Of a stretch of 64,000 nt of DNA, positions 26,069 through 35,034 are shown in pieces. The notes beneath the pieces are model-generated. The model was given only the letters and a program-made list of their open reading frames with translations, had not been told where the DNA came from and made no database searches. The stretch is from Bacillota bacterium (GTDB lineage: Bacteria; Bacillota; Clostridia; Peptostreptococcales; Anaerovoracaceae), in the NCBI GenBank assembly GCA_019420305.1, contig JAHZHL010000029.1, forward strand, positions 62,001 through 126,000, given 5' to 3'. A program made the position numbers and the translations under genes. Every line of letters begins with the position of its first letter. The stretch's first letter is position 1.

Positions 26069-27811
26069 ATGAACAAAGTCCATATTACAATAGATGGAAT
26101 TCAATTATATGTACCCGAAAATTACACGATCCTGCAGGCGGCAAAAGAGGTAAACATTACAATTCCGACCCTTTGTTTCCTGAAGGACGTCAACGAAATC
26201 GGATGCTGCCGTATGTGCGTAGTGGAAGTCAAGGGTTCGAGAGCGCTGCAGGCGGCCTGCGTATATCCGGTAAGAGAAGGTATGGAAGTTTACACCCATA
26301 CGCCGAAAGTAATCGAAGCCAGAAAGGTAAATCTGGAGCTGATTCTTTCCAACCACGACGCTATGTGCCAGACCTGTACCAGAAGCTGGATGGACTGTGA
26401 ACTCCAGGCTCTGGCCAACAAGCTCTCCGTTTCCAATGTGCGCTTTGAAGGCGACAAAAAACGGCTTCCGCTGGATGTCGGCGTATCCATTGTCCGCGAT
26501 CCGAACAAATGTATTCTCTGCAGACGTTGTGTCAGCGCCTGCAAAAACATTCAGACGGTAGCGGTTATTGATACCATGAACCGCGGATTTGATACGGTAA
26601 TCGGCTCTCCTTTCGGCCTCAAGTTGGAAGACACGCCGTGTACCAACTGCGGACAGTGCATCAACGTGTGCCCGGTAGCCGCTCTCCATGAGAAGAGCGA
26701 CGCGGATCGGGTATGGGAAGCGATTTACGATCCGAACAAGCACGTGGTAGTTCAGACCGCTCCTGCTGTCCGGGTTGCTATCGGTGAAGAGTTTAATATG
26801 AATATCGGTGAAGCGGTAACCGGAAAGATGGTAACCGCGCTGAAAATGCTGGGATTTGACCGGGTATTCGATACGGATACAGGCGCGGATCTGACGATTA
26901 TGGAAGAAGGCGCTGAACTCATCGACCGTATCCGCGGCGGCGGCAAACTTCCGCTGATTACCTCCTGTTCTCCGGGATGGATTAAATTCTGCGAACATAA
27001 TTTCCCGGATATGCTGGATAACCTCTCAAGCTGTAAATCACCGCATCAGATGTTCGGCGCGATTCTGAAGTCCTACTACGCTCAGAAAGAAGGAATTGAT
27101 CCGAAAGACATCTTTGTTGTTTCCGTAATGCCTTGCACCGCGAAGAAATTTGAAGCCGCGAGACCGGAAATGCAGGTTGACGGGCTTCCTGACGTAGACG
27201 CGGTTATTACCACCAGAGAACTGGGAAAGATGATCTACGACGTAGGAATCGACTTCCCGGATTTGGGCGACAGTGACTTTGATAATCCGTTCGGCGAAGC
27301 ATCCGGTGCCGGAGCTATCTTCGGCACAACCGGCGGCGTTATGGAAGCGGCGCTGAGAACTGTAGCTGATATTTTAAATGACTCTTCCGCTGACAATTTC
27401 GAATATGAAGAAGTCCGCGGACTGGAAGGGATTAAAATCGCGACCATTCAGATCGCGGATCTGAAAGTACGCGCCGCGGTTGCCCACGGTCTGGGTAACG
27501 CGAGAAAACTGATGGAAGCCATCCGCGCCGGAGAACAGTTCCACTTTGTGGAAATCATGGCATGCCCCGGCGGCTGCATCAACGGCGGAGGTCAGCCTCT
27601 GCAGCTCTCCGATGTCCGCAACTGGATCGACATCAAGGCAGAACGTGCGAAGTCTCTGTACCAGGAGGACCGCAAAATGTTCACGCGGAAATCCCACAAT
27701 AATCCGGCTGTCAAAAAACTCTATAAGGAGTTCTTGGGAATGGCAAACGGAAAACAGGCTCACAAACTGCTCCATACCCATTACACGCCGAGAACCAACT
27801 ACGAAGAGTAA
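26069..27811 (+). CDS. hydA: [FeFe]-hydrogenase catalytic subunit
   Basis: A 580-residue catalytic subunit. The N-terminus is a [2Fe-2S] plant-type domain (CRMCVVEV). Next come a His-Cys3 [4Fe-4S] motif (HDAMCQTCTRSWMDCELQ) and two ferredoxin clusters (CILCRRCVSACKN, CTNCGQCINVCP). The H-cluster domain has all three signatures: TSCSPGWIKFCE (L1), MPCTAKKFEA (L2) and MACPGGCINGGGQP (L3), followed by the small C-terminal domain. It reduces protons to H2 in the cytoplasm as part of HydABC. No maturases (hydE, F, G) lie in the window. A terminator follows at 27821. Confidence 0.95.
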   Translation: MNKVHITIDGIQLYVPENYTILQAAKEVNITIPTLCFLKDVNEIGCCRMCVVEVKGSRALQAACVYPVREGMEVYTHTPKVIEARKVNLELILSNHDAMCQTCTRSWMDCELQALANKLSVSNVRFEGDKKRLPLDVGVSIVRDPNKCILCRRCVSACKNIQTVAVIDTMNRGFDTVIGSPFGLKLEDTPCTNCGQCINVCPVAALHEKSDADRVWEAIYDPNKHVVVQTAPAVRVAIGEEFNMNIGEAVTGKMVTALKMLGFDRVFDTDTGADLTIMEEGAELIDRIRGGGKLPLITSCSPGWIKFCEHNFPDMLDNLSSCKSPHQMFGAILKSYYAQKEGIDPKDIFVVSVMPCTAKKFEAARPEMQVDGLPDVDAVITTRELGKMIYDVGIDFPDLGDSDFDNPFGEASGAGAIFGTTGGVMEAALRTVADILNDSSADNFEYEEVRGLEGIKIATIQIADLKVRAAVAHGLGNARKLMEAIRAGEQFHFVEIMACPGGCINGGGQPLQLSDVRNWIDIKAERAKSLYQEDRKMFTRKSHNNPAVKKLYKEFLGMANGKQAHKLLHTHYTPRTNYEE

Positions 27812-27820
27812 TAATAGGCT

Positions 27821-27855
27821 GAAGCCGCGCAAACGCGCGGCTTCTTTTATTTTTC
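27821..27855 (+). terminator. Terminator of the hydrogenase operon
   Basis: GAAGCCGCGC, loop AAAC, GCGCGGCTTC, then TTTTATTTTTC, 9 bp after the hydA stop. Confidence 0.85.
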
Positions 27856-27869
27856 TCCATTGTCTCATA

Positions 27870-28034
27870 TTGTATCCACCCGGCCTCTAGACAGCTAAGT
27901 GGATACAAAACTTTCCCTTTTGCTGAATCAGAGTTTCGGAAATTCGGCAATTTCGCGTGATTTTCAAAAAAACGAATCCCCAAACCCACAACTTTTGTAT
28001 CCACTTCGCTATTTTCACAGACTCTGGCTACAAT
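27870..28034. repeat. 165-bp intergenic repeat, copy 1
   Basis: About 80% identical to 29007-29170 and in the same orientation. It contains perfect 14-bp inverted termini, AAGTGGATACAAAA at 27897-27910 and its complement at 27993-28006. An extra TTGTATCCAC at the left end can form a hairpin with the first terminus. Short open frames on both strands (peptides starting MDTK) are conserved only because the DNA repeats. It could be a MITE-like element or a structured RNA. Confidence 0.75.
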
Positions 28035-28097
28035 ATGGCAAAGTATCGCCCGGATGCTATGAATCTTTTTACTTTTTTTGTAAATTCTCCTTGATTT

Positions 28098-28153
28098 TTA
28101 TATATTATTTGTATAAAATGTAATTAATTACCAATTAATTCAAGGAGGTTCCC
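28098..28153 (+). promoter_or_regulatory. Promoter and operator-like dyad before the nuclease-fold gene
   Basis: A TTGATT/TAAAAT pair with a 17-bp spacer lies just upstream. AATTAATT occurs twice, at 28122-28129 and 28133-28140, separated by ACC, which makes a dyad over the likely transcription start. AAGGAGG follows directly before the ATG. Confidence 0.4.
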
Positions 28154-28984
28154 ATGTTTCAACAATTAACATTACTGCATTTACTGCATAAAGAATATAA
28201 CCGCCAGCGTTCTCATCTACACCGGCTTCATGCGCTGAAAGAAACGCTTCCTGACGGGTATCTCTCACATCGCGGAGATTATGACTACCGGGTAGTCCGT
28301 GTCAACGGAAAGCGCGATCAGATTCCGATTTCCCTGAGACTGCCAAATCGAGAACAGCTTATTTACGATTTAAAAACTAAAAGGTATCTTTCCGAAGCGC
28401 TTCCTGTTTTAGAAAGCAACTGCGGACAATTAGAATCTGTCATTTCCCGTTTTCAGATCTATGATCCCTTCGCAATCGGCAGTTCCCTGCTTCCCCATTA
28501 CCGGGAGGACTATGACTGCAGCGCCCTCCTTCTTCCCGGCGACTGTTCACCCCAGCGATGGGCACAGATGGATTACGAAACCAATACCGCGTTCCTGGAA
28601 GCTCGAAAGCATTGTTCAGAGGGAGGCCTCCTTACCCGCTCCAAAGCAGAGGCCGACATTGCGACCATGCTGGAAAGAGCGGATTTGTATTTCCATTATG
28701 AACCACTCATCCAGGTCGGCAACCGCACCTGCGCGCCTGACTTCTGCATTGTCCATCCGATGCATCGGCTGCTTGTTTTCTGGGAACACTTCGGGATGAT
28801 GGATAATCCCGGATATGCCTATGAAGCGATGAACAAACTGGCAGCTTACGCGGACAGCGGTTATCTTCTGGGGATGAACCTGATCATGACCTTTGAAACA
28901 AAAGAACATCCGCTCCATTTCGGCCATATCCGGCGCTGCATTGACACCTATCTCAGTCCTCATTCTTCCCGTTTCCCGATCTGA
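28154..28984 (+). CDS. PD-(D/E)XK-like putative nuclease, repeat-flanked
   Basis: A 276-residue protein of unknown function. The C-terminal half has the pattern of a PD-(D/E)XK nuclease fold. SKAEADIATMLERADLYFHY gives the helix with a conserved Glu, then CAPDFCIVHP gives the PD motif, and LLVFWEHFGMMDNPGYAYEA gives the strand where the ExK/ExH motif would sit. The N-terminal half (residues 1-120) is charged and contains YRVVRVNGKRDQIPISL. It may bind or cut DNA; the acidic residues support this, but the fold call is from pattern only. It sits between hydA and the hydrogenase regulator, framed by two copies of a 165-bp repeat, which suggests insertion as a cassette. Confidence 0.6.
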   Translation: MFQQLTLLHLLHKEYNRQRSHLHRLHALKETLPDGYLSHRGDYDYRVVRVNGKRDQIPISLRLPNREQLIYDLKTKRYLSEALPVLESNCGQLESVISRFQIYDPFAIGSSLLPHYREDYDCSALLLPGDCSPQRWAQMDYETNTAFLEARKHCSEGGLLTRSKAEADIATMLERADLYFHYEPLIQVGNRTCAPDFCIVHPMHRLLVFWEHFGMMDNPGYAYEAMNKLAAYADSGYLLGMNLIMTFETKEHPLHFGHIRRCIDTYLSPHSSRFPI

Positions 28985-29006
28985 GCCTTTTAACCGCTTC
29001 CCCGTT

Positions 29007-29170
29007 TTGTATCCACTCAGCCTCTATACTACCAAGTGGATACAAAACTTTCCCTTTCACAGGATCGGAGTCTTGGAAATTCGGTAAATTCGCGTGATTT
29101 TCGAAAAAACGAATCCCCAAACCCACAACTTTTGTATCCACTTCACCATTTTTATGGATTCTGGCTACAA
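29007..29170. repeat. 165-bp intergenic repeat, copy 2
   Basis: A direct repeat of 27870-28034, with the same 14-bp inverted termini at 29034-29047 and 29130-29143. The interior block with CGAATCCCCAAACCCACAAC is identical in both copies. The two copies bracket the nuclease-fold gene. Confidence 0.75.
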
Positions 29171-29207
29171 ATACGTTTTTATTACATATCCGGGCTCATC
29201 TTTTCTC

Positions 29208-29236
29208 TTGTAGAAAAGTGGAAACAATGGTATCAT
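29208..29236 (+). promoter_or_regulatory. Possible promoter of the hydrogenase-regulator gene
   Basis: TTGTAG, 17-bp spacer, TATCAT, about 50 bp upstream of the ATG at 29288. Confidence 0.4.
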
Positions 29237-29287
29237 GGATTACAAAGAAGCTGGTTATTGCATATCACACGTTAGGAGGAATTCATT

Positions 29288-29533
29288 ATGGAAACAAGAA
29301 CCGCGTTAATTGGAATTGTCGTTGAGGACATGAATTCTGTAGACAAACTGAATTCAATTTTACATGAATATAAAGACTCGATCATCGGACGTATGGGCAT
29401 TCCGCATCCGTCTAAAGAACTTTCCATTATCAGCATCGCTATGGAAGCCCCGGCAGATACCATCAGCGCGCTTTCCGGCAAATTAGGCGCCCTGCCTGGA
29501 ATTACAACAAAAACAATTTACGCGAAAGCGTAA
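29288..29533 (+). CDS. TM1266-type iron-only hydrogenase system regulator
   Basis: An 81-residue ACT-like protein matching the TM1266 family: METRTALIGIVVEDMNSVDK at the start, a central LHEYKDSIIGRMGIPHP and an ISIAMEAPADTISALSGKLG C-terminal strand and helix. The family occurs with [FeFe]-hydrogenase genes and is presumed to regulate or assist the system; it resembles the ferredoxin-like fold of NikR/ACT domains but has no DNA-binding arm visible. TAGGAGG precedes the start. It is separated from hydA by the repeat-flanked cassette. Confidence 0.85.
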   Translation: METRTALIGIVVEDMNSVDKLNSILHEYKDSIIGRMGIPHPSKELSIISIAMEAPADTISALSGKLGALPGITTKTIYAKA

Positions 29534-29580
29534 CATTCTGTTTCGCGCCTTTTATCAAACGTTGCGCAGAATGCTCACAA

Positions 29581-29621
29581 AAAAAAGATCTTCTCCACAG
29601 ATGGGAGAACGATCTTTTTTT
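29581..29621. terminator. Bidirectional terminator between the hydrogenase regulator and the atp operon
   Basis: AAAAAAGATC and GATCTTTTTT form the outer stem, with TTCTCC/GGGAGAA inside. It serves converging transcripts. Confidence 0.8.
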
Positions 29622-29636
29622 GTTTTCCAAATGCGG

Positions 29637-30080
29637 TCAGCGCTTTCTCCTGGCGCCGCCTTCCGCAACATTCATCCGCGTGATTGCCTTCGCGATGGCA
29701 ATTCTCGCGCGCTCAATTTCGTTTGGATCGTGTTTTGTTTCGTGAGTCAGCCAGTCCTCAGCCTTCGCCTTTTCACTGAGAACCCGATCCATATCAATAT
29801 CTTCGGACCATTCCGCCGCGTCCGTATAAATGATAATGCTGTCTTTTACGTCAATAAACCCGCCCGCGATCGCCGCGACGCGGAAATCATCATCATTATA
29901 GCTCCCTTTATCCTCTTCCAGAATCCAAAGCTCTCCGATATCCAAAAGCTTACACGCCCAGGAATGTCCCGCCATAAAACCCTCATCGCCTTCCAGTGTC
30001 CGTGCGATCAGAAGCCGCACCTTTCCCCTGTAAAAAACCTTCGACGGTGTAATGACCTCAAGCTTTACCAGTTTACTCAT
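29637..30080 (-). CDS. atpC: F-type ATP synthase epsilon subunit
   Basis: A 147-residue subunit with the N-terminal beta-sandwich (LVKLEVITPSKVFYRGKV ... DEGFMAGHSW) and a helical C-terminus (IERARIAIAKAITRMNVA). It is part of the central stalk and links rotor to the catalytic head. The ATG at 30080 overlaps the end of atpD by 8 bp; an upstream in-frame TTG at 30092 is possible. It is the last gene of the atp operon. The DEGF loop and length are typical, though the sequence is divergent. Confidence 0.88.
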   Translation of the reverse strand: MSKLVKLEVITPSKVFYRGKVRLLIARTLEGDEGFMAGHSWACKLLDIGELWILEEDKGSYNDDDFRVAAIAGGFIDVKDSIIIYTDAAEWSEDIDMDRVLSEKAKAEDWLTHETKHDPNEIERARIAIAKAITRMNVAEGGARRKR

Positions 30081-31464
30081 GGCTGTTCTCAAACCTTTCT
30101 ACAACTTCATCAATTCCTCCGGCAAACAGGAACATGGATTCCGGAATTTCATCATGTTTGCCTTCCAGAATTTCCTTGAACCCTCTTACGGTTTCCTTCA
30201 GAGGCAGGTATTTGCCCGGAGTTCCCGTAAACTGTTCGGCTACGCTGAACGGCTGGGACAGGAATCTCTGAATCTTTCTGGCTCTGTTTACAACCAGCTT
30301 GTCGGAATCCGACAGCTCATCCATACCCAAGATGGCAATGATATCCTGCAGATCCTTATATCTCTGCAGCACTTCCTGCACGCCTCTTGCGGTATTGTAG
30401 TGTTCTTCCCCTAAAATCAGCGGATCCATAATTCTGGAGGTTGATTCCAGAGGATCAACCGCCGGATAAATTCCTAACTCGGTAATCGCGCGTGAAAGTA
30501 CCGTCGTCGCGTCCAGATGCGCGAAGGTCGTTGCCGGAGCCGGGTCTGTCAGGTCATCGGCGGGAACATAAATAGCCTGTACCGATGTAATGGACCCCTT
30601 CTTCGTAGAAGTGATTCTTTCCTGCAAAGCTCCCATTTCCGTGGCCAGAGTCGGCTGATATCCTACCGCCGACGGCACGCGTCCCAGCAGCGCGGATACT
30701 TCAGATCCGGCCTGGGTAAATCGGAAAATATTATCAATAAACAGCAGTACATCCTGTCCTTCCGTATCCCGGAAATACTCCGCCATTGTCAATCCTGTCA
30801 AAGCGACACGCATTCTGGCTCCCGGCGGCTCGTTCATTTGTCCGAACACCATAGCGGTATTGTTGATTACACCGGACTCGATCATTTCATAATACAGGTC
30901 GTTTCCCTCTCTGGTGCGCTCCCCTACACCGGCGAAAACAGAAATTCCTCCATGTTCTCTCGCGATATTGCTGATCAGCTCCTGAATCAGTACGGTCTTT
31001 CCTACTCCCGCCCCGCCGAACAGGCCTACTTTTCCGCCTCTCGTATAAGGGGCAATCAAGTCGATAACTTTAATGCCGGTTTCAAAAATCTGCGCGGTCG
31101 TATCCTGTTCTTCAAATTCAGGCGCCGCCCTGTGAATGGACGCCCGCAGTTCTGTTTCTACCGCGCCTTTTTCATCAATGGTCTCGCCGATTACATTAAA
31201 CATCCGGCCCAGGACTTCCTTACCCACCGGAACTTTAATCGGAGCGCCTGTATCTACGGCTTCCATGCCCCGTGTCAGTCCATCAGTCGAAGAAAGCGCG
31301 ATACAGCGTACTACATCATCTCCGATGTGCTGCGCAACTTCCGCCACAATCGTTCTTCCCTGAAAGTCGATATTGATCGCGTGAAGCAACTCCGGAATCT
31401 CCTCCGGAGCGAATTTAATATCAATAACGGGCCCTATAATCTGATGTATGATTCCTTTGCCCAT
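30073..31464 (-). CDS. atpD: F-type ATP synthase beta subunit
   Basis: A 463-residue catalytic subunit. The P-loop is GGAGVGKTVL, the catalytic region is VFAGVGERTREGNDLYYEM, and the DELSD motif is conserved (ILGMDELSDSDK). It synthesises ATP at the alpha-beta interfaces of F1. The start follows AGGAGGTAGAT-type ribosome sequence. It lies between atpG (14-bp gap) and atpC (overlapping). Confidence 0.97.
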   Translation of the reverse strand: MGKGIIHQIIGPVIDIKFAPEEIPELLHAINIDFQGRTIVAEVAQHIGDDVVRCIALSSTDGLTRGMEAVDTGAPIKVPVGKEVLGRMFNVIGETIDEKGAVETELRASIHRAAPEFEEQDTTAQIFETGIKVIDLIAPYTRGGKVGLFGGAGVGKTVLIQELISNIAREHGGISVFAGVGERTREGNDLYYEMIESGVINNTAMVFGQMNEPPGARMRVALTGLTMAEYFRDTEGQDVLLFIDNIFRFTQAGSEVSALLGRVPSAVGYQPTLATEMGALQERITSTKKGSITSVQAIYVPADDLTDPAPATTFAHLDATTVLSRAITELGIYPAVDPLESTSRIMDPLILGEEHYNTARGVQEVLQRYKDLQDIIAILGMDELSDSDKLVVNRARKIQRFLSQPFSVAEQFTGTPGKYLPLKETVRGFKEILEGKHDEIPESMFLFAGGIDEVVERFENSHE

Positions 31465-31478
31465 ATCTACCTCCTATT

Positions 31479-32345
31479 TTATTTCTGTGCTTCTGAACCT
31501 GCCACGATTTCAATAATCTCATCGGTAATTGCCGATTGACGCGCTCTGTTATAATAAAGCGACAGATTGCTCAGCATTTCCCTAGCATTGTCCGTAGCGT
31601 TTTCCATGGCCATACGCCTTGCCGCGTGTTCGCAAGTGGCGGACTCTACTACAGCCGCGTAGATCATCAACTCAACATATTTTGGCACCAGATAGTTGAA
31701 CACTTCTTCCACGGAAGGTTCATATTCCACCATTTTATCCAGTTTCATAATTTCCGGGTCACGTTCAATGTCAAAGGGGAGCAGCGTTACATTTTTCACT
31801 TCCTGCTCCAGACTGCTGATAAACGATGTATAAATCAGCATCACTTCATCGATCTCGCCCGAATTATACATTTCAATGATCGGCCGGCTCATTTTCTGGG
31901 TTTCCAGGAAAGAGATGCTTTCCGGCGGAGCCAGATATTCGCTGTAAATATCATATCCCCGTTTTTCAAAGTATTCTTTCCCCTTGGTTCCAATCGCGAC
32001 AATCACCGGTTTTTCCCAATCCGCCAGAATTTCTCGCTCCGCCTCCTTAATCACATTGGAATTAAACCCGCCGCAAAGTCCCTTACAGCTGGTCACAATG
32101 ATATAACAAGTCGTCTTTATCTCACGGTTTCCCAAAAGATAATGCTGGGGCACATCGCTGCTGTTATTGAAAATTTCGGCAATGGAATGGGTAATATAAT
32201 GAAAGTTTTCATTTGTCTTTTCAAAGGTGGCTTTGGCCTTCCTCAGTTTACCGGCGGACACCAGTTTCATAGCATTTGTAATATGCTCCGTGCTGGTAAC
32301 ACTCTTGATACGCCGCTTTATATCCTGCATGTTGCTGGCTGCCAT
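31479..32345 (-). CDS. atpG: F-type ATP synthase gamma subunit
   Basis: A 288-residue gamma subunit with the conserved N-terminal coiled coil (DIKRRIKSVTSTEHITNAMK), the central Rossmann-like domain (CKGLCGGFNSNVI) and the C-terminal helix (NLSLYYNRARQSAITDEIIE). It is the rotor shaft of F1. The start at 32345 follows GGGAGGTGAGGCA. Standard operon position between atpA and atpD. Confidence 0.95.
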   Translation of the reverse strand: MAASNMQDIKRRIKSVTSTEHITNAMKLVSAGKLRKAKATFEKTNENFHYITHSIAEIFNNSSDVPQHYLLGNREIKTTCYIIVTSCKGLCGGFNSNVIKEAEREILADWEKPVIVAIGTKGKEYFEKRGYDIYSEYLAPPESISFLETQKMSRPIIEMYNSGEIDEVMLIYTSFISSLEQEVKNVTLLPFDIERDPEIMKLDKMVEYEPSVEEVFNYLVPKYVELMIYAAVVESATCEHAARRMAMENATDNAREMLSNLSLYYNRARQSAITDEIIEIVAGSEAQK

Positions 32346-32391
32346 TGCCTCACCTCCCTTTTCTCTGATACACGGCTGTCCGGCTCCCGGC

Positions 32392-33909
32392 TTATACAGA
32401 AAGTCTTAAAAATGATTTCTTGCACAGTCCGATCCCCTCCTGCAGCTGTTTTTCCGATTCCTCATCCAGTTTCCCGGTGGATTTAATTGACTTGCCCACC
32501 TGCGGGTACTGGGTATCCATAAACTCAAACAGCTGCTTTTCAAAGCTCTTGATCTGATCAATCTCCAGATCCGCCAAATAGTTATTAATAGCCGCGTAAA
32601 TAATCATTACCTGATGCTGCACCGCAATCGGCTGGTACTGCGGCTGTTTAAGAATCTCCATCAGAACCAGTCCGTGATCCAGACGTTTTTTTGTCTCCGC
32701 GTCTACATCCGAACCAAACTGGGAAAAGTTCGCCAGTTCCCGGTACTGAGCCAGTTCCAGCTTGATTTTGCTGGAAACCTGCTTCATTGCTTTGATCTGC
32801 GCATTTCCTCCCACGCGGGATACCGAAATACCCGCATTTACAGCCGGCCTCTGCCCGGTAAAAAACAATTCTGTTTCCAGGAAGATCTGTCCGTCTGTAA
32901 TAGAAATTACATTAGTCGGAATATAGGCGGATACATCCCCTGCCTGAGTCTCAATAATCGGCAGCGCCGTAATAGAGCCTCCGCCAAGCTCATCAGAAAG
33001 CTTGGCCGCTCGTTCCAGAAGTCTGCTGTGCAGATAAAATACATCTCCCGGATAAGCTTCCCTTCCTGGAGGTCTTCTCAAAAGCAGCGACATGGCTCGG
33101 TAAGCGACCGCGTGTTTTGACAGATCATCGTAAATAATAAGGACATCCTTTCCTTCATACATAAAATGCTCGCCAATCGCGCATCCCGCATACGGCGCGA
33201 TGTACTGCAGCGGGGCAACTTCCGAAGCGGTAGCGGATACTACAATCGTGTAATCCATCGCCCCTTTATTTTCCAGTGTCTGCACAAGCTGCGCGACGGT
33301 GGACTGTTTTTGTCCGATGGCAACATAGATGCAGATCACATCTTCTTCTTTCTGATTAATGATGGTATCAATGGCAATCGCTGTTTTCCCGGTCTGGCGG
33401 TCACCGATAATCAGTTCCCGCTGCCCCTTCCCGATAGGAATCATCGAGTCGATTGCCTTGATTCCCGTCTGAAGCGGCTCATGTACCGATTTCCTCTGTA
33501 AAACACCCGGCGCCGGATATTCGATTGGCCGGTGTTCCGCGGCAGTAATCGGTCCCTTTCCATCAATCGGCTGCCCCAGCGCGTTTACGACACGCCCTAT
33601 CATTTCCGGTCCGGTCGGCACCTCAACAACCTTTCCGGTCGGTTTGACGATGTCGCCTTCTTTAATCTCCTGGTCGGAGCCCAGTATTACCGCTCCCACA
33701 TTGTCTTCTTCCAGATTCAGCGCCATTCCGTAGGTCTCTCCCGGAAACTCCAGAAGTTCCCCCGCCATGCACTTTTCCAGTCCATAGACTCTGGCAATAC
33801 CGTCACCGACCTGTATGACTGTTCCGAAATCGGATATTTCCAGCCGATTTTCATAATTCTTAATTTGTTCCTTTATGACAGCGCTTATTTCTTCAGGCCG
33901 TAAGTTCAT
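32392..33909 (-). CDS. atpA: F-type ATP synthase alpha subunit
   Basis: A 505-residue regulatory nucleotide-binding subunit with P-loop GDRQTGKTAI and the conserved ISVSRVGG region. The N-terminus MNLRPEEISAVIKEQIKNYE is the usual stator-binding helix. It alternates with beta in the F1 hexamer. There is an 18-bp gap to atpH upstream and a 46-bp gap to atpG. Confidence 0.96.
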   Translation of the reverse strand: MNLRPEEISAVIKEQIKNYENRLEISDFGTVIQVGDGIARVYGLEKCMAGELLEFPGETYGMALNLEEDNVGAVILGSDQEIKEGDIVKPTGKVVEVPTGPEMIGRVVNALGQPIDGKGPITAAEHRPIEYPAPGVLQRKSVHEPLQTGIKAIDSMIPIGKGQRELIIGDRQTGKTAIAIDTIINQKEEDVICIYVAIGQKQSTVAQLVQTLENKGAMDYTIVVSATASEVAPLQYIAPYAGCAIGEHFMYEGKDVLIIYDDLSKHAVAYRAMSLLLRRPPGREAYPGDVFYLHSRLLERAAKLSDELGGGSITALPIIETQAGDVSAYIPTNVISITDGQIFLETELFFTGQRPAVNAGISVSRVGGNAQIKAMKQVSSKIKLELAQYRELANFSQFGSDVDAETKKRLDHGLVLMEILKQPQYQPIAVQHQVMIIYAAINNYLADLEIDQIKSFEKQLFEFMDTQYPQVGKSIKSTGKLDEESEKQLQEGIGLCKKSFLRLSV

Positions 33910-33927
33910 ATGGCTATCTCCTCTCTG

Positions 33928-34461
33928 TTAGATTATTTTGCTTCCCAGATCCTCAAAACGCTTTCGTATGGAAGCATCGATAATACGACCGTCTATCAGG
34001 ATCTTTACACCCCCGATCAGCTTTGGATCTAATTTATTTTCCAGCTTCGTATTTTCTTTTAGAAGCGCCGAGGTTTCCTCCTCAAATTTGGCAAGCTGCT
34101 CCGGTTTGAGCGGCTGAACCGAATAAATCGTTCCCACTGCTACACCTTCTTTGCGGTTGACGAATTCTTTAAATGCTTTCACGATTTTAGGGAAGTGATA
34201 GGTTCTTCCTTTATCGATCAAAATATAGAGAAGGTTTAACAGTTCCCTGCTGATCCTTCCTTCAAAAACATTTTTTAAAACCTCTTTTTTTTCTTTGGCA
34301 GAGATCCCCGGATAGTTAAAAAAGTCATAGAAATCAGGTTCCTGTTTGAATATTTCAAGAACCTGTTCCGATTCCTCTAAAATCAGGTCTTCCTTTCCGG
34401 CTTCACTGGCAGCCTGAAATAAGGCGCTGCCATAAGTTGTAGCAATCGTTAATTCTGCCAT
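33928..34461 (-). CDS. atpH: F-type ATP synthase delta subunit
   Basis: A 177-residue OSCP-type stator subunit with an N-terminal six-helix region (TTYGSALFQAASEAG) and the conserved C-terminal segment KLIGGVKILIDGRIIDASIR. It connects F1 alpha to the b stalk. The ATG overlaps the end of atpF by 13 bp, indicating coupled translation. Confidence 0.93.
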   Translation of the reverse strand: MAELTIATTYGSALFQAASEAGKEDLILEESEQVLEIFKQEPDFYDFFNYPGISAKEKKEVLKNVFEGRISRELLNLLYILIDKGRTYHFPKIVKAFKEFVNRKEGVAVGTIYSVQPLKPEQLAKFEEETSALLKENTKLENKLDPKLIGGVKILIDGRIIDASIRKRFEDLGSKII

Positions 34462-34955
34462 TGTCTCTTACCTGCCTGTTCGATGATCTCGTCTACAATC
34501 TGATCCTGTCCTACCTGTGCGATGCTCCGCTCCACAATCTTTTCAGCGGCAAGCAGCGCCAGCGTGGCAACCTGCTGCTTCATTTCTTCCAAAGCTTTCT
34601 GTTTTTCCAGTTCAACCTGCCGCTCCGCGGCAACAATAATGGAATTCGCTTTCGAATGAGCTTCCTCTATGATTTCATCCGCCTGCTTCTCTGCCCGCTC
34701 TTTCGCTTCTTTGATAATCTCGCGCCCTTGCTCTTCCAGTTTCACAATCTGCCGATCATAATTTTCCATCTTTTCATCGGCCCTGCGGTTAATTAACTCC
34801 GCGTTATCAAGGGCATCCTGGATGGATTGTTTTCTTGTTTCCAGCATGTTCAAAAAAGGTCTGTACAGAAACTTCGTCAGCAGTCCTACCAAGATCAGAA
34901 AATTGATTACATAAAATACAAATTCTGTCAAACTAAGCCCTAAAGCTTCAACCAT
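34449..34955 (-). CDS. atpF: F-type ATP synthase b subunit
   Basis: A 168-residue peripheral stalk subunit with one N-terminal membrane helix (FVFYVINFLILVGLLTKFLY) followed by a long charged coiled coil rich in Glu, Lys and Ala. It forms the stator dimer. It overlaps atpH and follows atpE by 79 bp. Confidence 0.94.
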   Translation of the reverse strand: MVEALGLSLTEFVFYVINFLILVGLLTKFLYRPFLNMLETRKQSIQDALDNAELINRRADEKMENYDRQIVKLEEQGREIIKEAKERAEKQADEIIEEAHSKANSIIVAAERQVELEKQKALEEMKQQVATLALLAAEKIVERSIAQVGQDQIVDEIIEQAGKRQWQN

Positions 34956-35034
34956 CGGCTCACCTCCCTTTGCATAACTGATTTTGTTTCCCGTCCGCGT
35001 TCAACCGAAGCTTTCAGGAAACAGCCGCTTCCTG

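Noticed and set aside
27711..29275. Short peptides starting MDTK on both strands in the two 165-bp repeats
   Set aside because: They are similar only because the DNA is repeated; both strands are open and no ribosome sites are present.
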